Assembly: GCA_012522445.1 (NCBI GenBank)
Contig: JAAYKL010000105.1
Span: 1-52,147 of the forward strand
DNA from: Myxococcales bacterium
Lineage (GTDB): Bacteria; Myxococcota_A; Polyangia; JAAYKL01
Length of the DNA: 52,147 nucleotides
Direction: 5' to 3'
A program made the position numbers and the translations under genes. How positions within the stretch are numbered: position 1 is the first letter of the stretch; every line of letters begins with the position of its first letter. The notes beneath the pieces are model-generated. The model was not told the DNA's origin and made no database searches. It worked only from the letters and a program-made list of their open reading frames with translations. Positions 25,117 through 33,949 of this stretch are shown here, piece after piece.

Positions 25117-26397
25117 TTATTTTTTGTATTGGGCGGCCTCGCCCGGCGCGCTGTAGTCGGTCCAGGTCACCGAGCGGTCGCGGGCGTCCATGTGGACAAA
25201 GACCGAGTTGGGATAGTAGCCGCAGCCCGAGTTGGGCAACTGCGTGCAAAACAAATACACCTCGCGGTTGGGTATGCCCTTCACGCGGAAGTCGATGGCG
25301 CGGCCCAGCGTGTGTTGGGACTCCGAGCCGGTTTCGCCGGGGCGATACCCCGATATGACCTCGATGGTTTTGCCCGGCCAGCGCTCCGCCACCCGCTGCA
25401 GCATGAGGATGAGGCGCGGGTGAAACAGCTTAACGGGTTTGGTTTGCTTGGTGCGCGGCCCCGACAGTTCGCTGAGCTTCTTGCGCGACACCTGGTTGAC
25501 GGCGCCGTTGTTGTTCACGAGCTTGAGGGTCATGCTCTGGTTGTTCCACACCCGGACAAAACGGATGGGCTGAATGCTAAAGCCCTGCACGCGCACCGGC
25601 ACCACGCTCTTGGCGCCGGGGACCATCACCTTTTGGCCGACGCTGAGCGGTTTGTCCGCCGCAAATCCGTTGTGCCGGGCAATGGCCGCGCCGGTGGTTT
25701 GGTAGGCCCGAGCGATGAGCCACAGGGTTTGTCCCGGCTGCACGGTGTGCATGACACCGCCCTTCACCTTGACGCCGCTGGTCACCATCTTGGGCGCTGT
25801 CGGCGGCTTGTACACGTTTGTGCCATCCACCGCGTCGGGGATCACCAGGGTGCGGCCGATTTTCAGCGCGGCGGCGTCTTTCAGGTGGTTCTCGGCCATC
25901 AGCACGCGGGGGGTGACGTCGTACTTTTTCGCAATGGACGCCACGGTGTCGCCCTGGACAACGACGTGGGAACGCGAGGCGCCCCCGCGCAGCTCCATGG
26001 GGATCACCAGGGTGGTGCCCACCTTGGGCTGCTGTTCGCCCCGGAAGCCATTGGCCTCGCGGAGGCTGCGAATCGATACGCCGTGGAAGTTGGCAATGCG
26101 CGCCAGCGAGTCACCGGACTTCACCACGTATGTGCTGCCCGTCACCTCGCCGGGGTTGGGGATGTTCAGCACTTGCCCCGCGCGAAACGGGCCGTTGGGC
26201 TTGATGTTGTTAAACCGAAAGAGCTCTTCGACGGTGATGTTGTGCTTTTTGGCCACGGCACCGGGCGTGTCACCCGCGGCGATTTTGTAGGTCTTTCGCT
26301 GTCCTGCGGCCCATACGTGCGATGCCAGCAACAGCACCAGCAGTCCCAAACAAATGCGTATCCATCTTTGTTGCAAAGCGGCCCTCTTGCCCCCCAT
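25117..26397 (-). CDS. Secreted LysM protein with DUF882 (M15-like) peptidase domain
   Basis: A 426-residue secreted protein. A signal peptide (residues about 10-30) is followed by four LysM modules, at about 35-80, 88-132, 140-185 and 205-250, which bind peptidoglycan glycan. The C-terminal 110 residues resemble DUF882/YcbK, an M15-type metallopeptidase fold: SGYRPGETGSESQHTLGRAIDF carries the SGYR and HxxGxAxD elements and VHMD completes the metal site. Most likely a murein endopeptidase or carboxypeptidase involved in wall growth. It is convergent to rnr and divergent from nothing nearby; the Hsp20 genes follow further right on the same strand. Confidence 0.88.
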   Translation of the reverse strand: MGGKRAALQQRWIRICLGLLVLLLASHVWAAGQRKTYKIAAGDTPGAVAKKHNITVEELFRFNNIKPNGPFRAGQVLNIPNPGEVTGSTYVVKSGDSLARIANFHGVSIRSLREANGFRGEQQPKVGTTLVIPMELRGGASRSHVVVQGDTVASIAKKYDVTPRVLMAENHLKDAAALKIGRTLVIPDAVDGTNVYKPPTAPKMVTSGVKVKGGVMHTVQPGQTLWLIARAYQTTGAAIARHNGFAADKPLSVGQKVMVPGAKSVVPVRVQGFSIQPIRFVRVWNNQSMTLKLVNNNGAVNQVSRKKLSELSGPRTKQTKPVKLFHPRLILMLQRVAERWPGKTIEVISGYRPGETGSESQHTLGRAIDFRVKGIPNREVYLFCTQLPNSGCGYYPNSVFVHMDARDRSVTWTDYSAPGEAAQYKK

Positions 26398-26550
26398 AAG
26401 AATTTTTTCGGCGCGCGGTGGCGGCCTTAGAAATTCGTAAAGTAACGTATTTAGACCGTCACTGTCAGCGCTTTATTCCCGCAAACAATGCGGCACGGGC
26501 TTTTGGCGCCGGGGAAAGGGCGAGGGACCGCCGCAAGGGGCTGCGCAAAT

Positions 26551-26955
26551 TTACAGCGCGGTAACGGCGATGTTGCGCGGCTTGAGGCTCTCGGCCTTGG
26601 GCAGGGTCAGCGTCAGTACGCCGTCTTTTAGCGTCGCCGTCGCCTTGGACGCATCCAGCGCGTTGCTCAGCTTGAAGTTGCGGCCAAAGCCCCCGATGCC
26701 GTACTCCAGGTGCACGGGCTTTCGCTGGGCGCTGACCTCGTCCACCAGCCCCGCGATGCTCAGTTGTCCGTCCTCGATGTTCACCGTGAGCTGCTCCTGG
26801 GACACCCCGGGCAAATCCGCCTTGAGCACGATGCCCTCTTCGGTCTCCACGATGTCGACCCGCGGCACGTACTTAATGGACTCCGCGGTCATCTCGCCCG
26901 ACGCGCGGGACAAGGCTTCTTTTTCTTTAATGGTCACTTCTTTGTTCTCGCTCAT
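26551..26955 (-). CDS. Small heat-shock protein, Hsp20 family (second of pair)
   Basis: A 134-residue alpha-crystallin-type chaperone holding unfolded proteins. The alpha-crystallin domain runs from about residue 28 (YVPRVDIVETEEGIVLKADLPGV) to LKDGVLTLTLPKAE near residue 118; the GVLTLTLPK element is the family signature. The start is ATG 26955, preceded by AAGGAGG; a longer frame to 27174 is a shadow of the next gene. It lies 28 bases downstream of another Hsp20, so the two are probably co-transcribed and may form hetero-oligomers. No C-terminal IxI motif is obvious (the end is NIAVTAL). Confidence 0.9.
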   Translation of the reverse strand: MSENKEVTIKEKEALSRASGEMTAESIKYVPRVDIVETEEGIVLKADLPGVSQEQLTVNIEDGQLSIAGLVDEVSAQRKPVHLEYGIGGFGRNFKLSNALDASKATATLKDGVLTLTLPKAESLKPRNIAVTAL

Positions 26956-26983
26956 GACATACCTCCTTCTTTGTGGGCGTCCA

Positions 26984-27421
26984 TCAGTCCGCTTCGATTT
27001 GCACCGTGCGCGGCTTGGTCGCTTCGGATTTGGGCAACACCACCTCCAGCACCCCCAGGCGATACGTCGCCTTGACCTGGGCTGGCTCCACCTGCGTGGG
27101 CAGCGACACCTTGCGGACAAAGCTGCCACCGGTGCGCTCGCAGCGATGCACTGTCGCGCCCTCGGGCACTTCATCGGCCTTGCGCTCGCCCTTGATGGTC
27201 AGGGTGTTGAGCGTCGCCTGAATCTCCAAGTCCGCTAGCGCCACCCCGGGCAGCTCCGTCGTCACCACAAAGGCGTCGCCGTCCTCGTAGAGGTTGAGAG
27301 AGGGACTGCCGCCTCTGCGGACAAATCCCCTGGGCGCCTCCAGTGCGCGGTCCATTTCGCGTGACACCCTGGCAAACTCATTGGCAAAACCCGGAATACT
27401 CCATCCCCATCGACTCAACAT
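26984..27421 (-). CDS. Small heat-shock protein, Hsp20 family (first of pair)
   Basis: A 145-residue alpha-crystallin-type chaperone. The N-terminal region WSIPGFANEFARVSREMDRAL is typical of class A small heat-shock proteins. The alpha-crystallin domain (about 38-135) has DAFVVTTELPGVALADLEI and GVLEVVLPKSEATKPR. AAAGGAGGT precedes the ATG at 27421. It is divergent from the HAD phosphatase gene, with a 176-base gap that holds a CGTCAC/GTGACG dyad. No CIRCE or sigma32-like promoter was obvious, so heat regulation cannot be shown. Confidence 0.9.
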   Translation of the reverse strand: MLSRWGWSIPGFANEFARVSREMDRALEAPRGFVRRGGSPSLNLYEDGDAFVVTTELPGVALADLEIQATLNTLTIKGERKADEVPEGATVHRCERTGGSFVRKVSLPTQVEPAQVKATYRLGVLEVVLPKSEATKPRTVQIEAD

Positions 27422-27537
27422 GGTTGACCTCCTTTAATAACTGTTTTGGCTGGCCCGGCGCGGCGCTTACACCGCCCGAGCTTTCGCGGTTCTCACACCA
27501 GGGAAGATAAGCACGATTTTGGCGGGTAAAGGGGGGC

Positions 27538-27557
27538 CGTCACCGACCGGTGTGACG
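27538..27557. promoter_or_regulatory. Dyad CGTCAC...GTGACG with CGACCGGTGTG core
   Basis: CGTCAC, eight bases, GTGACG: a 6-bp-arm inverted repeat between the divergent Hsp20 and HAD genes. Its core matches the motif in the leader of the 20267 gene. A shared regulator is possible but unproven. Confidence 0.35.
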
Positions 27558-27597
27558 CCCCGGCGAAGCGGCACAGAAGGGCAGACTTTTTCGACCG

Positions 27598-28374
27598 ATG
27601 CGCTACAGTGTCGCCATGAAGAATTTCGACGCTCCCCATGACGATATCGCCACGCCTTCCAATGACACGCCGCGCCGCTTCATCGCCTTGTTCGACATCG
27701 ACGGCACCCTGGTGGGCAAGCGCCACGCCGACAAGCTGCAAGCGGGCATTCGCGCCTTAGACTTGGCCGGTGAGCACGTGCTCGGTGCCCCGCGCCTCAC
27801 CGCGCAAATCAACTTCGCCGGGGCCACGGATTTGAGCGTCGCCCGCCAGATGCTCCGGGCCGCCGGACACCGCGAAGACCCCGACGTTATCCAGCGCTTG
27901 CTCGACACCTACGCCGCGCGCATCGGTGACTTCGTCGACGACAATCCCTACGTGCCCCTGGGCGATCCCGAGGCCGCGGTGCGGGCCACCGAGCGCATCG
28001 GCGGCATCATCGGGCTGGGCACCGGCAACCTGCGCCACACGGCCTTTGTCAAACTGGCCAGCGCGGGCATCGCCCACCTGTTTCGCCCCGAATGCGGCGG
28101 CTATGGCGACGACGCCGAAGACCGGGCCGCGCTCCTGGCCACCGGTGTGTCGCGCTGCAGTCCCCACGAGACCCTGCCCGTGGTCGTCATCGGCGATACG
28201 CCCCGCGACATGACGGCCGCCCTGGAAATAGGCGCCCTGGCCATCGGCGTGCCCCACGACGCCATCACCCCGGACATGCTGAACCAAAGCGGCGCCCACG
28301 CCGTCGTGCCCCACCTAGACGCCACCCTGGGCCCGCTCATCGACTCATTGTTGCGGCGACAAACCATCGACTAA
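27598..28374 (+). CDS. HAD-superfamily hydrolase
   Basis: A 258-residue phosphatase-like protein. Motif I FDIDGTLVG lies near residue 31, motif II includes GTGNLR near 140, and motif IV is VVIGDTPRDM near 200. The insert between I and II forms a helical cap domain with many substrates possible. The start could be ATG 27598 or 27616; both lack a strong ribosome site. The C-terminus is rather standard. Substrate unknown; phosphoglycolate phosphatases share the architecture. Confidence 0.85.
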   Translation: MRYSVAMKNFDAPHDDIATPSNDTPRRFIALFDIDGTLVGKRHADKLQAGIRALDLAGEHVLGAPRLTAQINFAGATDLSVARQMLRAAGHREDPDVIQRLLDTYAARIGDFVDDNPYVPLGDPEAAVRATERIGGIIGLGTGNLRHTAFVKLASAGIAHLFRPECGGYGDDAEDRAALLATGVSRCSPHETLPVVVIGDTPRDMTAALEIGALAIGVPHDAITPDMLNQSGAHAVVPHLDATLGPLIDSLLRRQTID

Positions 28375-28404
28375 CGATACCGCAGCAAATGGCCACTCAA
28401 GCAG

Positions 28405-28432
28405 TTGACATTTAGCGCTCGGGATCCATGTT
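28405..28432 (+). promoter_or_regulatory. Candidate promoter of the AgmX-like gene
   Basis: A perfect -35 TTGACA at 28405-28410, 16-base spacer and a weaker -10 CATGTT. It lies 58 bases upstream of the ATG at 28491. Confidence 0.4.
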
Positions 28433-28490
28433 GCAATATGGCGAGACGGTAAAATTTTACGTTTCGCGGATTCAACAGAGGATTTGTGCC

Positions 28491-29666
28491 ATGACAAATA
28501 TAAAAAACTTGGAAGAACGCATCTTTGGTTCCCTGGTACCGGACGAGGCATTCGACGGGATTGAAACTGCAGCGACCGAGGCGGCATCCGACGGGACCGA
28601 AACTGCAGCGACCGAGGCTTCGAACCTCCCGCCCTTGGACGACGGTCCCACCTGGGCATCGGACGAAGCCCCCTGGGTGGGCGCCGAGACGCGGTGGCGC
28701 GCCAGCATGTTGCCCGAGCCCCATGCCACCGCCCACGTCGAAGACGTCCAGCCGGAAACGGCGTTTCGCATCAGCGTGTACGAAAACCTCTCCATCTCCG
28801 AGGACGAGGCCAAGTATCTGCAAACGGTAACCTCCACTTACATGCCCAAGGCGCCGCCCGAGGACCGCGAGGCGTCCACTGCGAGGCCCCGGAGAACGGG
28901 CTGGAGCGTCTCGCATTTCGCCGTGGCGCTGGTGGCCATTGGGGTTACTTGGTCGTGGTTTCAGGCGCCCCAGCTCTACCGCAACATCGCGCCCGGAGCG
29001 GCCGCCCTCTCTGCGCCGCACGACAACGACAGCGACCTCAACGCCCGCGCCATGCCCCGGCACGCGGTCGCCAGCCCGTGGGTGTCTGCGGGGTTGGTGC
29101 CCCTCGCGGCGTGGCCGCAGTCCCAAGCCGAGGACAGCGCGCTGGTGGACGAGATGGTTTTCGACATTGAGGAGTTCTCCGAGAGCGCCGTGCACCGCCG
29201 CCACCATCGGCACCGGCACACCGACGAGACCGAGGTGTCCAGCGATGCGCCGCAACGCGCCGAACCGGTGGTAACGGCTGCCGCACCTGTGTCGCCCGCT
29301 GCGGATGCGAAGCCCGCTGCGTCGTCGGACGCCGCCAAAAAACTCTCCGCCATGCTCGACAATCCCCAGGCCAAAGCCCAGTCGGCCCAGGCGGTCATTC
29401 CCCAGGCACCCAGCCGCTCGGAGATCGTCCGCTCCATGGACAAAATGGTGCCCACGGCGCGTCGCTGTGGGGCAGCGGCTTCGGGGCGCGTCGTCGTGGA
29501 GCTGCGCATCGCCGGTGACACCGGACGCGTGGTCTCGGCCCGCGCCGTCGACGACAACTTCGCCGGAACCGCCGTGGGGCGCTGCGTGGCACGGGCAGCC
29601 GAAAACGCCGTGTTCCCGCGCTTTGCCAAGCCCGCGCTGACCATCAAGTATCCCTACGATATTTAG
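28491..29666 (+). CDS. AgmX/TonB-C-like membrane protein
   Basis: A 391-residue protein with an acidic cytoplasmic N-terminus (about 1-135), one membrane helix (about 139-157), a periplasmic Ala/Pro/His-rich linker, and a C-terminal domain (about 305-391) with GRVVVELRIAGDTGRV, GRCVARAAENAVFPRF and IKYPYDI. That pattern resembles the AgmX/PglI and TonB C-terminal domains of Myxococcota, which are linked to gliding motility and trans-envelope force. A 20-base stretch in the N-terminal region is duplicated (28563-28582 region and 28599-28618 region), giving ETAATEA twice. ATG 28491 is preferred because AGAGGA lies 8 bases upstream. Confidence 0.75.
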   Translation: MTNIKNLEERIFGSLVPDEAFDGIETAATEAASDGTETAATEASNLPPLDDGPTWASDEAPWVGAETRWRASMLPEPHATAHVEDVQPETAFRISVYENLSISEDEAKYLQTVTSTYMPKAPPEDREASTARPRRTGWSVSHFAVALVAIGVTWSWFQAPQLYRNIAPGAAALSAPHDNDSDLNARAMPRHAVASPWVSAGLVPLAAWPQSQAEDSALVDEMVFDIEEFSESAVHRRHHRHRHTDETEVSSDAPQRAEPVVTAAAPVSPAADAKPAASSDAAKKLSAMLDNPQAKAQSAQAVIPQAPSRSEIVRSMDKMVPTARRCGAAASGRVVVELRIAGDTGRVVSARAVDDNFAGTAVGRCVARAAENAVFPRFAKPALTIKYPYDI

Positions 29667-29673
29667 GAGCTGC

Positions 29674-30711
29674 CTAGCGCCCCAGGAAGGGCGACCGGTG
29701 CGCGTAGTGTTTGTCCACCGCCGCCTGCATGGCGTCCTCGACGTTGCGATATGTTTCGAGGACGGCCTCTTCGTCGTCGGGTGCGCCTGCGGGCACAATG
29801 GGCGCGCAAAATTCGATGTCGATGGCCGCGGGCAGCGGGATGAACGGAAAGAAGGCCGGCGCAATGCCCCAGGGCAAGCTGAGCGCCAGGGGAAAGAGAT
29901 CGGTGCGGATCAACGCCTTGAGACCGAGCTTTTCGGCCACGCGCTCGCCCCGGGTGACGACAAAGAACGACTCGTGCAATCCCACCGACACCATGGGCAC
30001 AATGGGCACCCCCGCCTCCATGGCCACGCGCACAAAACCCTTGCGCCCCGCCAGCACAATTTTTTTGCGATCGGAAAACTTGCGGAAGGCCTCCTGGTCG
30101 CCGCCGGGATACACGAGCACGTGGTGCCCCAGGGACAGCGCGCGCAGGGCGTTTTCCTTTTTGGCGCGAATCACCCCCATGCTCCGCGACAACCGGGCGA
30201 TGCGCGACGACATATAGGCGAAGTCGTGCACCAGTGAGTAAATCCGGCGCTCCGGGCCTTGCGCTTCGGTGACCGCGTCGATGGCGAAGAGGGCGTCCAG
30301 GGGCATGAGGCCCGCGCTGTGGTTGGCGACGATGAGGGCCGGGCGGTCGGCGGGGAGGTTGTCGACGTTGTGAATGGTTGTGGCGAAGTAGTGCTGCGAC
30401 AGCCAGCGCGCCAGGCGCAACACCGCCGCGAGCATCTCGGGGTTGAGGTCGTCGGGATCGCAGGTGTCGTTGCGGAAGGCCTGTCCCGTGACCACGCCCT
30501 TGAGCATACTGGCGCCCAGCAGCGGACCAAAAAACAGCGTGACCATGTCGCGATAAGAGATGTACTGCGCCACGTCTGCGAGCAGGGGCTTGAATTCGCT
30601 TAAGCGCTCTGCCCCGAGTGCGGTCAGGGCCTTTGCGGCGTCCAATAGGGTTGCCATGGTTTCGTGTGTCTCTTTGGGTTCCATGCTGTATTGGTATCGC
30701 GAGCCCCCCAT
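29674..30711 (-). CDS. Lysophospholipid acyltransferase-like protein (MGAT-type LPLAT)
   Basis: A 345-residue acyltransferase of the PlsC/LPLAT superfamily. NHSAGLMPLDALF near residue 126 is the variant NHx-D motif of the diacylglycerol-acyltransferase-like branch. VYPGGDQEAFRKFSDRKK near 215 is the second hallmark, and GAGVPIVPMVSVG-like text (MEAGVPIVPMVSVG) the third. It should transfer acyl groups from acyl-CoA or acyl-ACP to a glycerolipid or similar acceptor at the membrane. Three in-frame starts are possible (30711, 30684, 30657) with no clear ribosome site. The 3' end meets the AgmX-like gene tail to tail with only a few bases between stops. Confidence 0.85.
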   Translation of the reverse strand: MGGSRYQYSMEPKETHETMATLLDAAKALTALGAERLSEFKPLLADVAQYISYRDMVTLFFGPLLGASMLKGVVTGQAFRNDTCDPDDLNPEMLAAVLRLARWLSQHYFATTIHNVDNLPADRPALIVANHSAGLMPLDALFAIDAVTEAQGPERRIYSLVHDFAYMSSRIARLSRSMGVIRAKKENALRALSLGHHVLVYPGGDQEAFRKFSDRKKIVLAGRKGFVRVAMEAGVPIVPMVSVGLHESFFVVTRGERVAEKLGLKALIRTDLFPLALSLPWGIAPAFFPFIPLPAAIDIEFCAPIVPAGAPDDEEAVLETYRNVEDAMQAAVDKHYAHRSPFLGR

Positions 30712-30919
30712 TCGCGCAAATTGAAAACCAATTCGGCCTTTTCTGAAGGAAAATCAGCATCAAATTGTTCAACAAGGCTAGATTTTGTGAAAATTATTCG
30801 CTATTTTGTCTGCACTCAGCAAATGGGCAGTCCATCCAATGGCGGGCGGCTGCATGCATTTGCAAAAATTGTTTCCCAAGGCTGGGGCAGTCTCAGCTTT
30901 CATTTAAGGAGGATTCTCA

Positions 30920-31138
30920 ATGAAAAAACTCATCTCTCTCATCTTTTTGTCTCTGTTCGCCTTTGTTGTTGCCTGCGGCGGCGCTGCCGTTGACACAGCC
31001 ACCACCCCCGACGCCGACGCGGTTGCCGGTGATGATGTTGCCGATGTTGACGCCGATGTTGACGCCGACGTTGACGCCGACGTTGACGAAGACGCCGACG
31101 CTGACGCTGACGCCGACGCCGACGCCGACGCCGAATAA
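30920..31138 (+). CDS. Tiny lipoprotein with Asp/Ala/Val repeats
   Basis: A 72-residue lipoprotein. The first 19 residues are a lipoprotein signal (MKKLISLIFLSLFAFVVAC) with lipobox VVAC. The mature part is almost wholly an acidic low-complexity tail: after ATTPDADAVAG it repeats DVDADVDADVDA and DADADADA. AAGGAGG stands 7 bases before the ATG, so it is genuinely expressed. Asp at every second position could bind calcium or give a charged surface spacer. The six-base GACGCC/GACGTT units may slip in number while keeping frame. Function unknown. Confidence 0.75.
   Translation: MKKLISLIFLSLFAFVVACGGAAVDTATTPDADAVAGDDVADVDADVDADVDADVDEDADADADADADADAE
31024..31135 (+). repeat. Hexamer GACGCC/GACGTT repeat
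   Basis: About 17 units of a six-base word encode alternating Asp-Ala and Asp-Val. Unit number may change in steps of two residues without frameshift. Confidence 0.8.
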
Positions 31139-31329
31139 TTCCCTTGGGACAGGGGAGCCCTCCCTTGTCTGCCTGTACCTAGCCTTACCCCCGCACTTCT
31201 CCCCAACATTCCCCCAGCCGCTTCCGACGTGGTGAGCGCGCCATTCATATATGTATGCGCGCCGCAGGGCTTTTCGGTGATCGATTTTGGTGGGTTCGTT
31301 GGGGTTGGTTTACGAAGCGCGCGCGGCGT

Positions 31330-31938
31330 TTAATTTACCGCGGGGCATTGGTTGCTGGGCACGCAGGGACCGTAGCACATGCCCTGCACCGTGGGCACCC
31401 AACCCTCTTCTTCGCACCTGGGCGGCGGCATATTGCAGAGCGCATGCGACACGTCGCAGTCGATGTTGAGCGCGCATTTTCCCTTGCTGCACACCACGGG
31501 GGCCTCCGGCGGCAAGTCATATTGAAAACACTCGTCGACCAAGCACGCTATCGGCGGACAAGGTGCCACTTCGACGTCGACCGAAAACGCCCCACAACCG
31601 CAGCAAGAGGCGGCCAACTGACAATCGGCGGCGGTGATGCACTCGGGCCTTACCAGTGGTCCGCTGTCCGTTTCGCTGTCTCCGCTGTCTCCGCTGTTCG
31701 TGTCGTTGTCGTTGTCCCCGCTGCCCGTTTCACTGTCGCCATTTTGCGGTGTGGTGGTGTCGCCCGGTGCTTGGCTGTCGCTGGACGTCGGCGCTTGGCT
31801 GTCGCTGGATGCGGGCGCGTTGGTGTCGCTGTCCCCGATATCTTCGGCATCAGCGCCTGAGTCGACGTTTGCATCGGACTGACACGCCGCCACCAAGCAC
31901 AGCGCCATCCACCCAACAAAAAATACTTCACGGCGCAT
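31330..31938 (-). CDS. Cysteine-rich secreted lipoprotein
   Basis: A 202-residue lipoprotein. MRREVFFVGWMALCLVAAC is a lipoprotein signal with lipobox VAAC, and GGAGGG precedes the ATG at 31938. The next 80 residues are a Ser/Asp/Gly/Thr low-complexity linker (SSDSQAP, GDSETGSGDND). The C-terminal about 105 residues carry some 13 cysteines, including CCGCG, likely disulfide-bonded outside the cytoplasm. The family is not recognised; similar linker-plus-Cys-module lipoproteins are common in predatory deltaproteobacteria. The stop is unpaired with any downstream gene. Confidence 0.72.
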   Translation of the reverse strand: MRREVFFVGWMALCLVAACQSDANVDSGADAEDIGDSDTNAPASSDSQAPTSSDSQAPGDTTTPQNGDSETGSGDNDNDTNSGDSGDSETDSGPLVRPECITAADCQLAASCCGCGAFSVDVEVAPCPPIACLVDECFQYDLPPEAPVVCSKGKCALNIDCDVSHALCNMPPPRCEEEGWVPTVQGMCYGPCVPSNQCPAVN

Positions 31939-31948
31939 TTTTCCCTCC

Positions 31949-32683
31949 TCAAAAGAGACCGGAGAGCACCAGGCCGCCCGTGCCCGCACCGACCACGGGT
32001 TGGAAGTGCATTTTCACGCGGGCCACATCTTGGCGCAGCCACATTTTCTTTTTGACAAAGGCAGAGGCGACGAGCAGGGCCACGCCCGTCGTCTGCACCA
32101 CCGACCACATGATGCCGTAATACGCGTAGGCGGGGTGTCCATCTTCGCAGTCATTGTCGAAGAGATCGCTGATGGGGCCGCAGCTTTTCTTTTTCATGCG
32201 GAAGCCCCAGATCATCGGGCCCGCCAGTGGGATGGTTAAAAAATGGGCTTCCTTGCTGGCGCCGGCCACCATGAGGGCGAAGCCGTAGCTCAGACCGGTG
32301 ATGACCGCGCCGGAGATGAGGAGCCCCCGGTGGGGTTTCAGGACTTCGTAGTAGCCGTCGGGCGGCGCGTGGCCGTGGACGGGGTTCAACTTTTTGGGCT
32401 GGCGCACCTGGGCTGTGGGCGCCGCGGCTTGGGGGAGGGGCGCTGCTGTCTCTGTAGTCTCGGTTGCGTCGCTCAACGCGGCGGTGTCGGCCGGTGGTGG
32501 CGTCGCATCGTCAGCGGCGGATGGCGCGGATTCGGTGGTCGCTTCGGGCACATCGCCTTCGGGTGTCGCCGCTTGGTCTGCAGGGGACTCGTCGTCGGGT
32601 GGTGCCGCAGCCTCTTGGGCAAAGGCCGCAAATGAGGCGGTGCCAAGCAGAGAGATAACCATAAGATATTGCATAAGTTTCAC
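31949..32683 (-). CDS. Membrane protein with Pro/Ala-rich linker
   Basis: A 244-residue protein of unknown role. A signal peptide (residues 1-22) is followed by an Ala/Pro/Thr/Glu-rich linker to about residue 95, then a C-terminal region with two or three hydrophobic helices (GLLISGAVITGLSYGFALMVAG; WSVVQTTGVALLVASAFV). Two cysteines (SCGP and NDC) lie between helices. The start is GTG 32683, supported by GGAG eight bases upstream; an ATG three codons later is less well placed. It ends 11 bases before the 31938 start, so it probably forms a two-gene unit with the Cys-rich lipoprotein. Confidence 0.7.
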   Translation of the reverse strand: MKLMQYLMVISLLGTASFAAFAQEAAAPPDDESPADQAATPEGDVPEATTESAPSAADDATPPPADTAALSDATETTETAAPLPQAAAPTAQVRQPKKLNPVHGHAPPDGYYEVLKPHRGLLISGAVITGLSYGFALMVAGASKEAHFLTIPLAGPMIWGFRMKKKSCGPISDLFDNDCEDGHPAYAYYGIMWSVVQTTGVALLVASAFVKKKMWLRQDVARVKMHFQPVVGAGTGGLVLSGLF

Positions 32684-32813
32684 GTGTTTACTCCGTTTCT
32701 TTTGCCGCTCTCCGGCAAAGAGTTACATGCCCACCAGGGGACTTTTGGGACAATCGCATATGTCTTATCGTATCGCCCTTTGTGCAAAAGTATCGATTTT
32801 TTCGCTCAATCTC

Positions 32814-32825
32814 ATTTTGCAAAAT
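32814..32825. other. Perfect 12-bp palindrome ATTTTGCAAAAT
   Basis: It lies between the cheB stop and the divergent-side leader of the 32683 gene. It could be an operator. No T-run follows, so it is not a standard terminator. Confidence 0.3.
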
Positions 32826-32875
32826 CATCGCCAACACGGATTTGGAATGCCTTGGGTGTTTGGGAGCGGTGCCGT

Positions 32876-33949
32876 TTACGCCTTGCGGCTGAAGTGGTGG
32901 ATGGCGTCGGCGATCATGTGGAGCGGGCGTTGCTTTAAGGGCACTTGGGTTTCGAGCGCCGCGCGGGGCATGCCGTAAATCACTGCGGTCTCCTCGGACT
33001 CCGCGATGATTTGACCGCCTTTCGCGCTCACGGCCTGCACCCCGAGGGCACCGTCGTCGCCCATGCCGGTGAGCACCACGGCGAGCACATCGGCGCCCGC
33101 TGCCTTGGCCGCCGTGACAAAGAGCCGGTCGACGCTGGGGGTGTAGCGGTCGTCGGGGTGGGGGGTGACGGCTTTGGCGAGCAGCCCCCGGGTGGCGCGG
33201 TGGACCTCGATGCTGGCGTCACCGGGCGACAGGTAGACGTGCCCCTTGCGCAGCAGGGCCGAGGCGGTGAGCTCGGTTACGGCGAGTGGGCTCATGCGGC
33301 CGAGGCGCTCGGCGAAGGTGGTGGTGAAGCGCGGCGGCATGTGCTGGGCGATGACAATGGCCGCGGCGAAGTTGGCGGGCAGCGATCGCAAAATGCGCGT
33401 CAGGGAAGCCGGCCCCCCGGTGGAGGCGCCGATGACCACCAAGCGATTCGCCAGCGCGCTTTCGGCGGCGAGCGGTGCGGTGTGTGGCAGCGCGTGTACG
33501 CCGGTCTTGGGCGCATCGTCGCTGAGGATGCGCAGCCCCTCGCGGTTGTAGTGTGCGGCCGAGAGCACCTTGCGCACGACGTCGTCGCGGATGGCGCTGA
33601 TGTCGGAGGTGATGCGATCCGAGGGCTTGGCCACAAAGTCGAGGGCGCCCAGCTCCATGGCGCGGAAGACGACCTCGCGCGCCGCGTGGGAGCTGATGAC
33701 AATAATGGGCACGGGGTGGTTGGCCATCATCAGGCGGATGAAGGCGAAGCCGTCCATCTTGGGCATCTCCAGGTCGACGGTGATGACCGTGGGCTTGAGG
33801 GTGAGCGCCATGTGCAGGCCCTGCTGGCCGTCCCGGGCCATGCCCACCACTTCGACGCGGTGGTCGCCGCGAAAGAAATCGGCGATGGTCTCGCGGTTGA
33901 AGCGGGAGTCGTCGATGATCAGGAGGCGGATGGCGGGCAGCTCATTCAT
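32876..33949 (-). CDS. CheB, chemoreceptor methylesterase/response regulator
   Basis: A 357-residue protein. Residues 1-125 form a receiver domain with the phospho-acceptor aspartate in VITVDLEMPKMDG. The C-terminal methylesterase domain has the catalytic serine in VIGASTGGP (near 172), histidine in AQHMPPRFT and aspartate in GMGDDGALG. CheB demethylates/deamidates chemoreceptors for adaptation when phosphorylated by CheA. It overlaps the end of cheR by 8 bases, and GGAG precedes the start. Confidence 0.94.
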   Translation of the reverse strand: MNELPAIRLLIIDDSRFNRETIADFFRGDHRVEVVGMARDGQQGLHMALTLKPTVITVDLEMPKMDGFAFIRLMMANHPVPIIVISSHAAREVVFRAMELGALDFVAKPSDRITSDISAIRDDVVRKVLSAAHYNREGLRILSDDAPKTGVHALPHTAPLAAESALANRLVVIGASTGGPASLTRILRSLPANFAAAIVIAQHMPPRFTTTFAERLGRMSPLAVTELTASALLRKGHVYLSPGDASIEVHRATRGLLAKAVTPHPDDRYTPSVDRLFVTAAKAAGADVLAVVLTGMGDDGALGVQAVSAKGGQIIAESEETAVIYGMPRAALETQVPLKQRPLHMIADAIHHFSRKA

